Below, piece by piece: positions 17,616 through 27,334 of a stretch of DNA of 64,000 bases. Origin of the DNA: Leptospira kirschneri serovar Cynopteri str. 3522 CT (lineage in GTDB: Bacteria > Spirochaetota > Leptospiria > Leptospirales > Leptospiraceae); NCBI RefSeq assembly GCF_000243695.2, contig NZ_AHMN02000005.1, forward strand, positions 501,001 to 565,000. The letters are read 5' to 3'. Below the pieces are notes generated by a model. That model made no database searches. It worked only from the letters and a program-made list of their open reading frames with translations, and had not been told where the DNA came from. A program made the position numbers and the translations under genes. Positions within the stretch are counted from its first letter, which is position 1, and each line of letters starts with the position of its first letter.

Positions 17616-18185
17616 AGATTTCTGAACTTTGGTTTTTGATCTACACCAATTTCAAGAAATTCGCGATGAATTGAGATCGGTTTTTGATAAAGTTTGATTT
17701 CCTTTTTTACAGGTTCAATTTTGAATCTTTAAAAATTTCATTTTGAAATTTGGGTAGTTCCTAGATTGAATTTGAATCGTTAAACATTATAATTTCTAAA
17801 TTTGCAAGAGTTCCCACACGTTTAAAAACCTTACAATAAAATGAGCGAAACAGTTTTATATTAAATTTCCTCGTTTCTAAAAAAGTTGTGTTTCGATTCC
17901 TAAAATGTAGGAACTCTTACAAATCACGATTTTACGAACAAATTCTAAAATTGTAGGAACTCATACTTTTAGAAAATTTTTTCTCAGCCAAATTCACCCG
18001 GCTTAGCGATGTGTAGGGTGCAAGTCTTCGTCGTAGACGAAGACCGAGCGAGAATTCGCGAGCCCGTAGCAGCGCGGCCGTCCGTTTTTCGGACGGCAAG
18101 CCCCGAAAAAAAATCTTCAAAGATATTTATAGTCTCTAAATTATGTCCGGGGGAACGGATATACTCCAAAGGCAGAAACTAAATC
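17616..18185. other. Spacer with GTAGGAACT motifs and a GC-rich hairpin cluster
   Basis: 570 bases between divergent genes. Several copies of the GGAACT motif lie at 17804-17818, 17904-17923 and 17951-17966. After them comes a GC-rich block at about 18020-18100 with three hairpins in a row, described separately. Confidence 0.55.
18020..18100. other. GC-rich hairpin cluster, possible structured RNA
   Basis: In an AT-rich genome this block is strikingly GC-rich. It holds GTCTTCGTC-GTA-GACGAAGAC (18024-18044), a short GCGA/TCGC stem, and GCCGTCCG-TTTTT-CGGACGGC (18077-18097). Perfect stems of 9 and 8 bp side by side suggest a structured RNA or a mobile-element remnant. No family is recognised and no poly-T follows directly. 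Confidence 0.5.
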
Positions 18186-19271
18186 ATGATCCGATTCTTA
18201 CATACAGCAGACCTACATCTAAGTTTAAAAGAGAAAGTTTATTCTCTTTCCGTTTTAAAAGAAATCGTTTCCACGGCAAAAACTGAAGAATGCACCCATA
18301 TTCTTTTTTGTGGCGACCTTTTCGATCGTAATTCTGACATCAACTCTCTCAAAGAAGACGTCAAAGAAATTCTAACTTCTTTTCCTGGTAAAATTTTTTT
18401 TATTCCAGGCAATCACGAAGAGTTAGGAATCCAAGAAGGTTCCTATCCGATTTCTGCGGATCTTTCTCCTATGTCTTATCCCCAAAAAAACGATCGTTTT
18501 AAACTTTGGTTCGAAGAAATAGACGGCGTAGACGTAGAATTTTTCGGTTTTCCGTTTCGTAGAAATTTAGATTATTCGAATATTCAATTTAGCGAAAAGA
18601 AAACTCTTTATCGTATCGCTCTTTTACACGGCACAGATACAAAATTGGTGGAATACTTAGGCCCTTCTCCCGAAGATGCTGATTCAATTTTAGATTCAAA
18701 ACCTTTTTTAGACGCTAAGTTCGATTACCTCGCGCTCGGCCATATCCATTCGGAACGCTCTGAAAGAATTAGTTCTCTTTTGATTGCATATCCTGGTTCT
18801 CCTAGAGTCGTTTCTTCCGGCGAATTCGGTCCTCGTTCCGTCAACATTGTTACCCTCGGTAAAAACGGAACCCCAGTCCTTCAAAAAAAAATCATTTCTT
18901 CTGCGGGCGAATTTAAGGAATTTTCTCTTTCCGCAAATCTCTCCGGCCAAATCCCAGATCTTTCTAAAATACATGTTTTGATTTCAGAATTGGATTTTGT
19001 TCGTATTAAAATTTCTGGAATCGTAGAAGACGAACATATTGTTTCAGAAACTCTGGACCATTTCAGTAAATCCATCGTTTGTAGAAAATTAGAAATTAAA
19101 ACAAACGATCTCAAAACCTCTTCTGTACTCATCGATAACCCGATCGCAAAAGTATTTTATGATAAACTAATGAATAAAAAATTGAATTGGAACGGCCAAA
19201 ATTCCCCCGATTGGAACGAAATTTTAGTCTTAGGCCTAGAACAAATCGAAGAATTTTCTGGAAAAAAATGA
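18186..19271 (+). CDS. SbcD/YhaO-like metallophosphoesterase (DNA repair nuclease)
   Basis: 361 residues of the calcineurin-like family. The metal-binding motifs are present in order: D-x-H (residues 9-11, TADLHLS), GD..D at 43-47 (CGDLFD), GNHE at 75-78, then LLHGTD and LGHIHS. This is the Mre11/SbcD pattern, a Mn2+-dependent nuclease that works with an SMC-like ATPase at DNA ends. It is followed after one base by the ATPase gene, so the two form one operon and one complex. Its size is closer to the YhaO type than to E. coli SbcD. Confidence 0.88.
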   Translation: MIRFLHTADLHLSLKEKVYSLSVLKEIVSTAKTEECTHILFCGDLFDRNSDINSLKEDVKEILTSFPGKIFFIPGNHEELGIQEGSYPISADLSPMSYPQKNDRFKLWFEEIDGVDVEFFGFPFRRNLDYSNIQFSEKKTLYRIALLHGTDTKLVEYLGPSPEDADSILDSKPFLDAKFDYLALGHIHSERSERISSLLIAYPGSPRVVSSGEFGPRSVNIVTLGKNGTPVLQKKIISSAGEFKEFSLSANLSGQIPDLSKIHVLISELDFVRIKISGIVEDEHIVSETLDHFSKSIVCRKLEIKTNDLKTSSVLIDNPIAKVFYDKLMNKKLNWNGQNSPDWNEILVLGLEQIEEFSGKK

Positions 19272-19272
19272 T

Positions 19273-21588
19273 ATGATTTCTGCGATCCAACTTCTTAATT
19301 TCGGAAAATTTAAAGGGAAAGAATTTGAACTTTCGGATTCCGCTACCGTTTTTTTAGGTAAAAACGAATCCGGTAAAACCACGATTTTCGACGCTCTTAG
19401 ACTCGCAGTCGGGAGTAAATTTCTTACCGCCAATCAAGAACCTAAAAAAAGTATCCTTTCCCGTTACGGCGAAACCTGTTTAGAAGGTTATAATATTCTA
19501 GGAAAAACCCCGGATCTTTCCAAAGATTCCGCTCCTCAATTTGTACACTGCGTTTCTCTCAGAGAAGGGGAACTAGAATTTGCATTTAACAATGATAAGT
19601 TGATCAAACCCGATTTTCTTCGGAGTAAACTTTTAAACAACGGTGTGAACTTAGAAGGTATTTCCAATTCGTTTAAAAAAATTCATTCTCCAAAAACAAA
19701 CAGCAAAGACGCAGATTATTTTGACAGTCTTAAAAAGGAAATTGAGGATCTCCAAACCAAAAGATCTGAATTGATTTTAGAAATCGAAAATCTACATTCC
19801 AGAAATAAAAACAATTCCGAAAAAGAGGAAAAACATCTCAAAGATCAAAACAAAGAAACAGAAATTAAAAACAAACTCGCACAGATCGAAAAAAATTCCG
19901 CCTTGGATTTAAAAATCCAAAAGAAGATTCAAGTTTTAGAATGTATTTCTGAAATCCAAAGACTAAAATCCATCGAGGAATTTATCAGAAAAAATTTTCT
20001 CTATTCTAAAGACGAATCTGCTGGATTCGATTCTTTTCAAAAAGAAATCGAAAAATCAAAGAACAATACCTCCTCTTTTGAACTTTTACTTAAGGATAAA
20101 GAGAACACAATCAATTCCAAAAAAAAAGAATTAAACGATCATAAAACCCAACTTTCTATCCTCCAAAAATTGAAACAAAAAGCTGAGGAATGGTTTGATA
20201 AAATAGATTCAATCCTTAGAGAAGACGGCTTTTCCGAAGAAATCAAAACGACTCATTCCAACCCTTTGTATAAACTTTTAGGAATCATTTTATCCGGACT
20301 TGGTTTTTGTGGTGTGTTAGGCTCCTTCGCCTTGTTCCTTTTTTCTAAATTATCCCTTGCCACATTTTTAAGCGGAGCGCTCCTTTCAGGAAGCCTGATC
20401 ATTTTAGGCCTTTGGTTATTCTCTCATAAAAAAGAATCTATCAACTTCAGATATAGTTCCGAAAAGGAAAAAAATTTCGTTCTTAAAATTTCTGGACAAT
20501 GGAATTTAACATTTCCAGAATATTCTATTCCTCTTATGGAAAAAATTGAAAACCTTAGACAATTCCTTTCTAAACAAATTCAAAACTTCGATCTTAAAAC
20601 GGCTCAGATAGAATCGATCGAAAAGGAAATCCGACTTTTGACCGAAGAACTGGATCCGATCCGTTCCAACTTAAAACTAGAATCTGAAAAAATCTCAAAT
20701 TTAGAATCCAAAAGGAATTCCTGGTTAAACGATAGAAGATCAACTACGATCCAAGATTATCATAAACAAGTCGCAGAATTTCAGACTCAATCTAGACATT
20801 TCTCCGAAGGTCTAAAAAAAATTCTCACCGAACATTCTTCTCATAGTTTAGAAGATCTGGAGATCAAACAAAAAACTCTGATCGCAACAATGGAAGACGT
20901 TCCGAACGAATTTCCAAACGATCCGGAAAGACAATTTAGAGACTCTAAAAAAAGAGAGCTTCAAAAAGAACTTCAATCCTTAGATAACGAATTAAAAAAA
21001 TTGAATACTTCTATCCAAGTAGAAGACGCCAGGATTCAAGATCTACTCCCAGAAAAAGAAAAAAACCTTAAAGACATCATCCAATCCCTTTTTGAAAAAG
21101 AATTAGAATTTTCTAAAATAGAATCTAGGCGAAAATCTGCTAAAATTGCTCAGGAACTTTTTGAAGAAATCTCCAAAGATCAATCTACACAGTTCGCTTT
21201 GGTCGCCTCCGAAATCGGTAAAGAAATAGATCTTTTACTTCCTAAAAGATCCGTTACTCTGGAAGCGATCGATAAAAAAGATTCAATTAAAATGCAGGAC
21301 GAGGCGGGCGCATTTCGTTCCATTGATCATCTTTCTGGTGGAACCCTCGCCACCTTCTATCTGATTTTTAAATTGTTTTTGGCTCGTAAAACCCTTCCTA
21401 AAAAAGGGATTCTACTTCTAGACGAACCTTTTGTTCATCTAGATCGTGGAAGAATTGAATCTGCTTTTTTTTATCTCAAGAAATTCCAAGAAGAAACGGA
21501 ATATCAAATCTGTTTCTTTACAAAACAAGAAGAAATTGCAGATACCGTTTTACGTTTTTTTAAAAATTCAAAAAAGATTTCTTTGTAA
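19273..21588 (+). CDS. SMC-like ATPase with membrane hairpin (YhaN/SbcC-like)
   Basis: 771 residues. Walker A is GKNESGKT at 29-36, the ABC signature is LSGG at ~687-690 and Walker B is LLLDEP at ~714-719. Between them lie two long coiled coils. Canonical SbcC/Rad50 has a CxxC zinc hook at the coil tip; here there is none. In its place two hydrophobic segments (~335-357 and ~362-384) look like a membrane hairpin. This matches YhaN-type ATPases more than SbcC. The enzyme is predicted to pair with the adjacent metallophosphoesterase in DNA-end processing, possibly at the membrane. Confidence 0.85.
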   Translation: MISAIQLLNFGKFKGKEFELSDSATVFLGKNESGKTTIFDALRLAVGSKFLTANQEPKKSILSRYGETCLEGYNILGKTPDLSKDSAPQFVHCVSLREGELEFAFNNDKLIKPDFLRSKLLNNGVNLEGISNSFKKIHSPKTNSKDADYFDSLKKEIEDLQTKRSELILEIENLHSRNKNNSEKEEKHLKDQNKETEIKNKLAQIEKNSALDLKIQKKIQVLECISEIQRLKSIEEFIRKNFLYSKDESAGFDSFQKEIEKSKNNTSSFELLLKDKENTINSKKKELNDHKTQLSILQKLKQKAEEWFDKIDSILREDGFSEEIKTTHSNPLYKLLGIILSGLGFCGVLGSFALFLFSKLSLATFLSGALLSGSLIILGLWLFSHKKESINFRYSSEKEKNFVLKISGQWNLTFPEYSIPLMEKIENLRQFLSKQIQNFDLKTAQIESIEKEIRLLTEELDPIRSNLKLESEKISNLESKRNSWLNDRRSTTIQDYHKQVAEFQTQSRHFSEGLKKILTEHSSHSLEDLEIKQKTLIATMEDVPNEFPNDPERQFRDSKKRELQKELQSLDNELKKLNTSIQVEDARIQDLLPEKEKNLKDIIQSLFEKELEFSKIESRRKSAKIAQELFEEISKDQSTQFALVASEIGKEIDLLLPKRSVTLEAIDKKDSIKMQDEAGAFRSIDHLSGGTLATFYLIFKLFLARKTLPKKGILLLDEPFVHLDRGRIESAFFYLKKFQEETEYQICFFTKQEEIADTVLRFFKNSKKISL

Positions 21589-21955
21589 GAAAGTTTGGAC
21601 GAATCTGGCTTGCCGCAGGCAGCCAAACCAGACTCTTTAGCTCCAGTCAATAAGTTGCATAAAAGAAACGTAATATTTCGTATTAAATTTCAATTTATTA
21701 TAGAACGCGATCCATAGAGAGGCATTCAGGAAAACGTTTTATTGAGTTCAAGAAGTAAGACGTCTTTAGTTTGAAAGAGCATTTTGCTGAGTTTGCATCG
21801 TATTGATCCCTTTCACGTTATATCGAATCCAATTTATCATAATATTTGCGGGTGCTCAATTTAAAAGGATCAGTAAAATTTTCAAAAGCTTTAGAATGTA
21901 GAAACTCATACAAAAATGAAATAAGCTAAAACTTTTAAAATATGTTTTTGCAAAA
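21589..21955. other. Repeat-bearing spacer
   Basis: 367 bases between converging genes. It holds a hairpin right after the ATPase gene (21604-21632), then a copy of the CCAGTCAATAA...ATTATAGAACGC repeat (about 21632-21706), GAGTT-type repeats (21710-21790), and one GTAGAAACTCATAC motif near 21897. Confidence 0.55.
21604..21632 (+). terminator. Hairpin after the SMC-like ATPase gene
   Basis: TCTGG pairs with CCAGA around an inner GGCTTGCC / GGCAGCC stem with a GCA turn. It begins 16 bases after the stop. The run of T afterwards is weak (CTCTTT), so termination is uncertain, and the same block starts a dispersed repeat. Confidence 0.35.
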
Positions 21956-23137
21956 TCATTTTGTAAAAACGGAAACACTTTCCAAATGATTTGTATGAGG
22001 AAATAAATCCACAGGAGTAATTTTTTTGTATTTAAAACTTTTTGTAAGTTCGATCGCATCCCTTAGAAGAGTTTCCGGATTACAAGAAACGTAAAGAATC
22101 TGACTTACTTTAGAATTTAATAATATTCTTTTAGTCTCTGTGTCAAGTCCTTCTCTCGGCGGATCCAACACCACCACATCCGAATTTTCGCTTAAGGCCG
22201 TCTGTAGAGTATCTAAAACCTTTCCTTTAATAAAATGAACGTTTTCGATTCCATTCGCTTTTGCAGCACCAATTGCAGAACGAATTGAACTCGAATTCTC
22301 TTCGAGTCCGATTACTTTTTTAGATTTAGACGAGATATACAATGAAATTGTACCGATTCCACAATAGGCGTCCACTACGTTCTTATTCTCTGGAAGATCT
22401 TCCAAAATAAGATCGTACAAATTTTCTATCTGAAACGGATTGATTTGAAAAAATGTGGAAAGTCCAATCTGAAAATCAAGTTTACCGATTTTTTCTTTTA
22501 CAAAATGTCTTCCATACCAAGTGACTTCCTTTTCTCCCAAAACAACTTTAGTGTTTTTACGGTTTACATTTTGTAATATCCCTACTACCTCCGCTTTTGA
22601 ATTTTCTTTATATAAAAATTGTTGAATATACGAATATAATTTATCCGTGAGTTTTTTTCTTCCCGGAATTTCGCTTTCATTAGTGACAATTCCTACAAGA
22701 ATTTCTTGGGTCGCGTTCGCTTTTCTAAGAACGATATGTCTTAAAAGTCCACTTCCTCTTTTTTCATGATACGGTTCTAAATTTTCGTTCCGCGCCCAAT
22801 GACGGATCGCAGTGACCACGGTAGTCAAATCTTCATCCTGAATTCTACATTCTTTCTGATCGATGATAAACGTATTTTCTTTATTATGAAGACCAAGGGT
22901 AAGTACGGATTTTTTTCCTATCTTACGATGTCCAAATGGAAGTTGAACCTTATGGCGATACATTTGATCCTTTGGGCTTTTTATGATCTGCCGAATTTCC
23001 AGGTCTTTAAAACCTCCGAATCGTTTTACGATCTCTTCTTGTTTATGTTGAAGTTGTTTTTCGTAACCGATATGCAATCGATCACAACCGGCACATTCCG
23101 GATAATGTTGACAAGACTGACTCGTAGGAGGTTTCAT
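21956..23137 (-). CDS. RlmD/TrmA-family RNA (uracil-5-)-methyltransferase
   Basis: 393 residues. A 4Fe-4S cluster is expected from C9, C15, C18 and C97 (the C-x5-C-x2-C ... C pattern). The SAM-binding region reads VVDAYCGIGTISLY and VVVLDPPREGLD. The catalytic Cys sits in YVSCNPETLLRD near residue 350. This set fits RlmD, which makes 5-methyluridine in 23S rRNA, but TrmA/RlmC paralogues share it. The usual N-terminal TRAM domain is missing. Two GGAACT-like motifs lie just downstream. The ankyrin gene on the same strand lies 60 bases upstream. Confidence 0.9.
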   Translation of the reverse strand: MKPPTSQSCQHYPECAGCDRLHIGYEKQLQHKQEEIVKRFGGFKDLEIRQIIKSPKDQMYRHKVQLPFGHRKIGKKSVLTLGLHNKENTFIIDQKECRIQDEDLTTVVTAIRHWARNENLEPYHEKRGSGLLRHIVLRKANATQEILVGIVTNESEIPGRKKLTDKLYSYIQQFLYKENSKAEVVGILQNVNRKNTKVVLGEKEVTWYGRHFVKEKIGKLDFQIGLSTFFQINPFQIENLYDLILEDLPENKNVVDAYCGIGTISLYISSKSKKVIGLEENSSSIRSAIGAAKANGIENVHFIKGKVLDTLQTALSENSDVVVLDPPREGLDTETKRILLNSKVSQILYVSCNPETLLRDAIELTKSFKYKKITPVDLFPHTNHLESVSVFTK

Positions 23138-23197
23138 TCTTCGCTCAGGCTTTTGTTCCTTTAGTACTTGTCAATTGAATTCGTTTTTTAAAAGCGA

Positions 23198-23791
23198 TCA
23201 CATCAAATAAGTTTTCCCGTACTTATCTTGGATTGTAGGATCAGCGCCATATTTTAAAAGTAACTCCACAAACTCGGACATTCCTTGAGAGGACTTAGCA
23301 AGATGAATACAAGTAACTCCGTCGCGATCTTGAACATTTGGATCGGCGCCTCTCTCCAAAAGGAACCGCAAAGCTTCCAACTTTCCTTCGTTTACACAAT
23401 GATGCAAAGGACTCATTCCTCTTTCGTCCTTTCGATCAGGGTCCGCTCCATTTCGAATCAAAACGAACATCATATCTAAAGAGAAATCGTTTTCTAAAAT
23501 AGAATGGATAAGAGGAGTAAAACCGGTAGACTGATCTGCAAGGTTCGTGTCGGCACGATATTCGATCAAAACTTGAACGATTTCCAACCGATGATATTTT
23601 ACCGCGATTGAAAGAGATGTTATACCGTGATAAAAATTGAGATTCGGATTAAAACCGTTTTGCAAAAGATTACCAATCCGCTTCACGTTTCCACTTCGAA
23701 TCGAGTTAAAAAAAAGAAATCGTTTCCACAAAGAATCGGGGCGAATCTTTGTGAAATTTCTTCTTTCATTTGATTTTTCATCATCTTTCAT
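23198..23791 (-). CDS. Ankyrin-repeat protein
   Basis: About 197 residues from the ATG at 23791, preferred because AAAGG sits at a good distance upstream. A TTG 27 bases earlier is also in frame. At least four ankyrin repeats are visible: GITSLSIAVKYHRLEIVQVLIEYRADTNLADQSTGFTPLIHSILE, DERGMSPLHHCVNEGKLEALRFLLERGADPN, DGVTCIHLAKS...EFVELLLKYGADPTIQD, and a partial first repeat. Ankyrin arrays bind proteins; no enzyme domain is present. It has no signal peptide, so it is probably cytoplasmic. Confidence 0.85.
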   Translation of the reverse strand: MKDDEKSNERRNFTKIRPDSLWKRFLFFNSIRSGNVKRIGNLLQNGFNPNLNFYHGITSLSIAVKYHRLEIVQVLIEYRADTNLADQSTGFTPLIHSILENDFSLDMMFVLIRNGADPDRKDERGMSPLHHCVNEGKLEALRFLLERGADPNVQDRDGVTCIHLAKSSQGMSEFVELLLKYGADPTIQDKYGKTYLM

Positions 23792-23960
23792 TGGCGGATA
23801 CCTTTTTGCAAATGGCAATCTTTAAAACCGATTTAGGTTTTCAAAAGATTACAGAATTAAAATGAAACATGAACTTAAGAAATAGATATTAGACAACATT
23901 AAAATCGAATATTCAACTTGACCAACTCTAAAATCGATGCAGAAAATATAGAGAAGCGTC

Positions 23961-26099
23961 ATGATTCGATTCAATTTTTTTCAAAGGCAAATTCTATTTC
24001 TTTTAGGAATTTTTTTTGTTTTCAACCATTGTACACAAGACTCTGAACCACCTCATGTATCCGCAATTTCAGGAGTTATCGATCTTACTTCTTGGAATTT
24101 TGAACAACACGGTCCGGTAGCTTTACAAGGAGATTGGATCTTTCGTTGGAAAGGATTTATTAAAAATCCTAAAATCGATTCTGAAAAAAACCGAACTATG
24201 CCCGTTCCCAAAGCCTGGACTAGAATCCAAGAACCGGATGGAAAAAATTATCCAGGAACTGGTATCGCAACATACTTTTTGAAAGTAATTCTTCCGGAAA
24301 ATCTAAGTTCAAACAATTTTGCAATCTTAGCTGAAACTTCAGAAACAGCATACGAGGTTTGGATAGACGATAACAAAATCGGAACTCAAGGTGTTCCTGG
24401 AGAAACAGCAGATACTTCAACTCCAGAATGGAACGTAAAAATTCTACCGTTTCAAATTGATAAGAAAGAATTTCAAATTCGGATTCCTCTTTCCAATTTT
24501 TATCACGCGAGAGGAGGATTGACCGCGCGTTTGATTCTAGGTGATGAAGATCAGATCATCCGACTACGGGAAAGAAGGATGACCATGGATGTATTTCTTC
24601 TCGGATTTTTAGTCGCGATGGCGTTATATCATTTCACTCTTTATTTTTTGAGAAAAAAAGACGTGGCTCTTTTGTATTTTGGAACCATTTGTTTTGTGTT
24701 TTGTTTTAGAGAGATTAGTACCGGACAAAATCTAATTCAAGTAGTTTTTCCTGGTATTTCGTATAACGTTCATATGAGAATTGTATATCTAAGTTTTTAT
24801 CTTCTTACGCCGATTACCGCCGCGTTTTTACGCGCTTTATTTCCGGAAGAATTGAAAAAAGAAATTTATTATGGAATCGTTTTTATCTCCTCTATTTTTT
24901 CTTTGATAGTCGTTTCTCAAGATCCAGTTCTATTTACTGAAACCATAGAACTATATTACTTATTTACGTTTTTTTGTTTTGCGGTGGGATTTTACGTATT
25001 AACACTCGCATTGATCCGAAAAAAGCCAGGGGCAATCGCCATATTAGTTGGAATGTTAGCGGTCTTTCTCTCATACAGTCAGGATATTTTTTACACAAAA
25101 AGAATCATACCTACCTTTATACTCGCCCCATTTGGATTGATTGCTCTCATTTTTTCTGAGGCGTATCTTTTAGCAAAAAGATATTCTATTGCTTTTAACG
25201 CAGTGGAAGACATGTCCGAAAGTTTAAAAAAAATTAATTCTTCTTACAGGCTTTTCGTTCCTAAAGAGTTATTAAAAATATTAAATAAACATGATATTCT
25301 TGACATTAAACTCGGGGACATAGCGGAAGAAGAGATGAGCCTTCTCTACAACGAAATTCGAACCTTCTCCGATTTTTCGGAAAAGATAACCGGAAAAGAA
25401 AACTTCGAATTTATCAATTCTTTTTTAGGTAAGGTCGGCCCAGTAATTCGGGAAAGAGACGGGTTTATCGATAAATATTTTGGAGAAGCATTTTTGGCAT
25501 TATTTCCTCCAGAACCGGAAAAAGCTTTGGAAAGCGCCATTGAAATACAGCGAATTTTAAGAGAATTTAATCGGGAAAGGATCGCAAACGGAAAAGATCC
25601 CATCCGTTCCGGAAGTGGGATTCATACAGGACCGATCTTACTCGGAACGATCGGAGAAACAGAAAGAATGGAAAGTACGGTAATTTCTTCTTCAGTGAAC
25701 GTGGCTTCTAAAATTGTACAACTCTCTAGAACATACGAATCTTCACTGTTGATCACCGATTCTACTCTATTTCGTTTAACAAATTCGTCCGAATATTTTT
25801 ACAGAGTTGTGGATCGGATTCAGATTCGAGATCAAAGAAGTATTTACACCGTTTTAGAAGTTCTCAACGGACTTCCTGAAAATTTAATCGATTCTTATAT
25901 GAAAACAAGAGAAGAGTTTGAACACGGAATTCTTTTATTTCGAGAAAAACATTTCGAGGAAGCATGTCTTGTTTTTAATCGTATCTTAGAGAAAAATCGA
26001 GTCGATCAAGCCGCGAGAGTCTACTTAGAAAAATCAGTCCACAATTGCAGATTTGGAGTTCCTGAAAATTGGCAAGGAATCACTCTTTTAGAAGATTAG
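23961..26099 (+). CDS. Membrane adenylate/guanylate cyclase with DISM-type sensor
   Basis: 712 residues. A signal or lipoprotein leader comes first (hydrophobic segment, then FNHC). An extracellular beta-rich domain covers ~40-200. Seven membrane helices span ~208-405 in the 7TMR-DISM pattern. A class III cyclase domain follows at ~430-600 and a TPR-like tail at ~655-700. Key positions are changed. The first metal ligand, normally Asp in FxDIR, is Glu465 (LLYNEIRTF), and the second, normally Asp in DKxxGD, is Glu509 (DKYFGEAF). The ribose-binding Asn580 is present, but the transition-state Arg is Lys584. Activity is therefore uncertain. The protein may sense outside ligands and feed the cyclic-nucleotide-binding proteins. 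Confidence 0.85.
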   Translation: MIRFNFFQRQILFLLGIFFVFNHCTQDSEPPHVSAISGVIDLTSWNFEQHGPVALQGDWIFRWKGFIKNPKIDSEKNRTMPVPKAWTRIQEPDGKNYPGTGIATYFLKVILPENLSSNNFAILAETSETAYEVWIDDNKIGTQGVPGETADTSTPEWNVKILPFQIDKKEFQIRIPLSNFYHARGGLTARLILGDEDQIIRLRERRMTMDVFLLGFLVAMALYHFTLYFLRKKDVALLYFGTICFVFCFREISTGQNLIQVVFPGISYNVHMRIVYLSFYLLTPITAAFLRALFPEELKKEIYYGIVFISSIFSLIVVSQDPVLFTETIELYYLFTFFCFAVGFYVLTLALIRKKPGAIAILVGMLAVFLSYSQDIFYTKRIIPTFILAPFGLIALIFSEAYLLAKRYSIAFNAVEDMSESLKKINSSYRLFVPKELLKILNKHDILDIKLGDIAEEEMSLLYNEIRTFSDFSEKITGKENFEFINSFLGKVGPVIRERDGFIDKYFGEAFLALFPPEPEKALESAIEIQRILREFNRERIANGKDPIRSGSGIHTGPILLGTIGETERMESTVISSSVNVASKIVQLSRTYESSLLITDSTLFRLTNSSEYFYRVVDRIQIRDQRSIYTVLEVLNGLPENLIDSYMKTREEFEHGILLFREKHFEEACLVFNRILEKNRVDQAARVYLEKSVHNCRFGVPENWQGITLLED

Positions 26100-26575
26100 A
26101 AGCTATCTCGAAAATATATTAGAATAATCTGATTTTTTATTTTAAGCAAAAACAAAGTATTTTTTGAGATAATTTGCAGTTTATGCAGTAATTATAATAT
26201 TAATTACTTAAAAATATATTAGAGTTGTTGAAAATGAATTCTCCATCAGTTTGCGTTTCATGAAAACGATCTATTGAAGCAGTTTTGTTGATCTGTTTTT
26301 CGACAACTCTATTTATGATAAAGATTAGGTGTTTTATTAACGCGAGTTCGACTTAAAAAATCTTGGCGAATAAAAACTCAATACAATGAAACTCAACATA
26401 ATAACCGCTTTCGTATTGGTTACACCGAATTCACGTTTATTATAGCTCCGAGTAAAAAACGCAATCTGTAAAAACTTCCTCGTTTTAGTTCAAATTATAG
26501 ATGAATTAAAACGAGGTTTGAATAGGTTCTTAATAAAAAATACTATCTCAACTCCATTACGTTTTGCGAAATTGT
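26100..26575. other. Repeat-rich spacer with element copy 4
   Basis: 476 bases. It holds MITE copy 4 and then, at about 26360-26391, a copy of a repeat that reappears inverted at 36970-36999 (core GCGAATAAAACTCAAT). Nothing coding is seen. Confidence 0.5.
26220..26311. mobile_element. MITE-like inverted-repeat element, copy 4
   Basis: 92 bases from TA to TA in the orientation of copy 3 (TAGAGTTGTTGAAAATGAATT). It is about 10 bases shorter than its relatives because part of the interior is missing (GTTGATCTGTTTTTCG at the right end). Confidence 0.7.
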
Positions 26576-27334
26576 TCAGAAGTCTCGATTCAGTTCCTTT
26601 TTAGAAGCAAAAATTCCCAGAATCTTTAATTGTGCTTCCTTTATTTTTTCAGAACTATCATGCGAATCATCTGATCTCATCAATTCCTTCATCAACCAGC
26701 GAGAAGATTCTCTATCTAGAAAACCTAATACTTGAATCACAAGTTTTTCACGCACACTCTTTAATGCTTCTGCTAAATCCGGAAGACTTACTTGTCTCAA
26801 TAAATCTTTCAGTTCATTATAAGACAAAGAATGGAATGCCCTGCTTAAAAGTATGTCTGAATCTATTTGAGGTTTGGAATTATAAAACTCAGCGTAGAAA
26901 TCGTTGAGAAGAATTGTATCTATCTCTTTTCTCTTTTGGTTTACGAAGTCCCAAAAATTCTTCTGATAGGATTCTCCAAAATAAGAAGCCGCCTTTTCTA
27001 AAAAAACGGAAATAGGTAATTCTTTTTGAATCGTTTCTATCCCTTCAAAGATAACGATTCTATCTAAAAGTTCCTTTCCTTCATAACTTCCGGATATTAT
27101 ATAACCTTTTAAGATATTACCTACGTTTTCGGAATCCATTCCAATTCCCATCAAATCAAATCCTTTTCTCAAAAGAAAAGGATACTCTTCAGAATCAAAA
27201 GCATCTATAAAAAAGTATTTTCCAAATACGTAACACTTTTCGCTCAGTTCCAGCATCATTCCTAAAGTTCGTAAACTTTGTTCTCGATCTTTATCTGTGC
27301 AAAAAAGTTGATTGGGTCGTATATGTGCCAGCAT
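26576..27334 (-). CDS. Soluble protein with MotA-like and FliG-like segments
   Basis: 252 residues, no signal peptide and no membrane segment. Residues ~50-100 ([23 protein letters not shown]) resemble the cytoplasmic loop of the stator protein MotA, where the family reads FL.KG..L..DG.DPE.IR.IL. Residues ~165-248 ([21 protein letters not shown]...[10 protein letters not shown]) resemble the FliG C-terminal and middle domains, the rotor protein that MotA touches (pattern LREVD..DLA.ALKGA.EEL...EEAQ..I). The FliG-like part has the better match; the MotA link is weaker. It stands alone with no flagellar gene nearby. It may be a flagellar switch accessory or a relic of one; both matches are by eye. 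Confidence 0.65.
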   Translation of the reverse strand: MLAHIRPNQLFCTDKDREQSLRTLGMMLELSEKCYVFGKYFFIDAFDSEEYPFLLRKGFDLMGIGMDSENVGNILKGYIISGSYEGKELLDRIVIFEGIETIQKELPISVFLEKAASYFGESYQKNFWDFVNQKRKEIDTILLNDFYAEFYNSKPQIDSDILLSRAFHSLSYNELKDLLRQVSLPDLAEALKSVREKLVIQVLGFLDRESSRWLMKELMRSDDSHDSSEKIKEAQLKILGIFASKKELNRDF

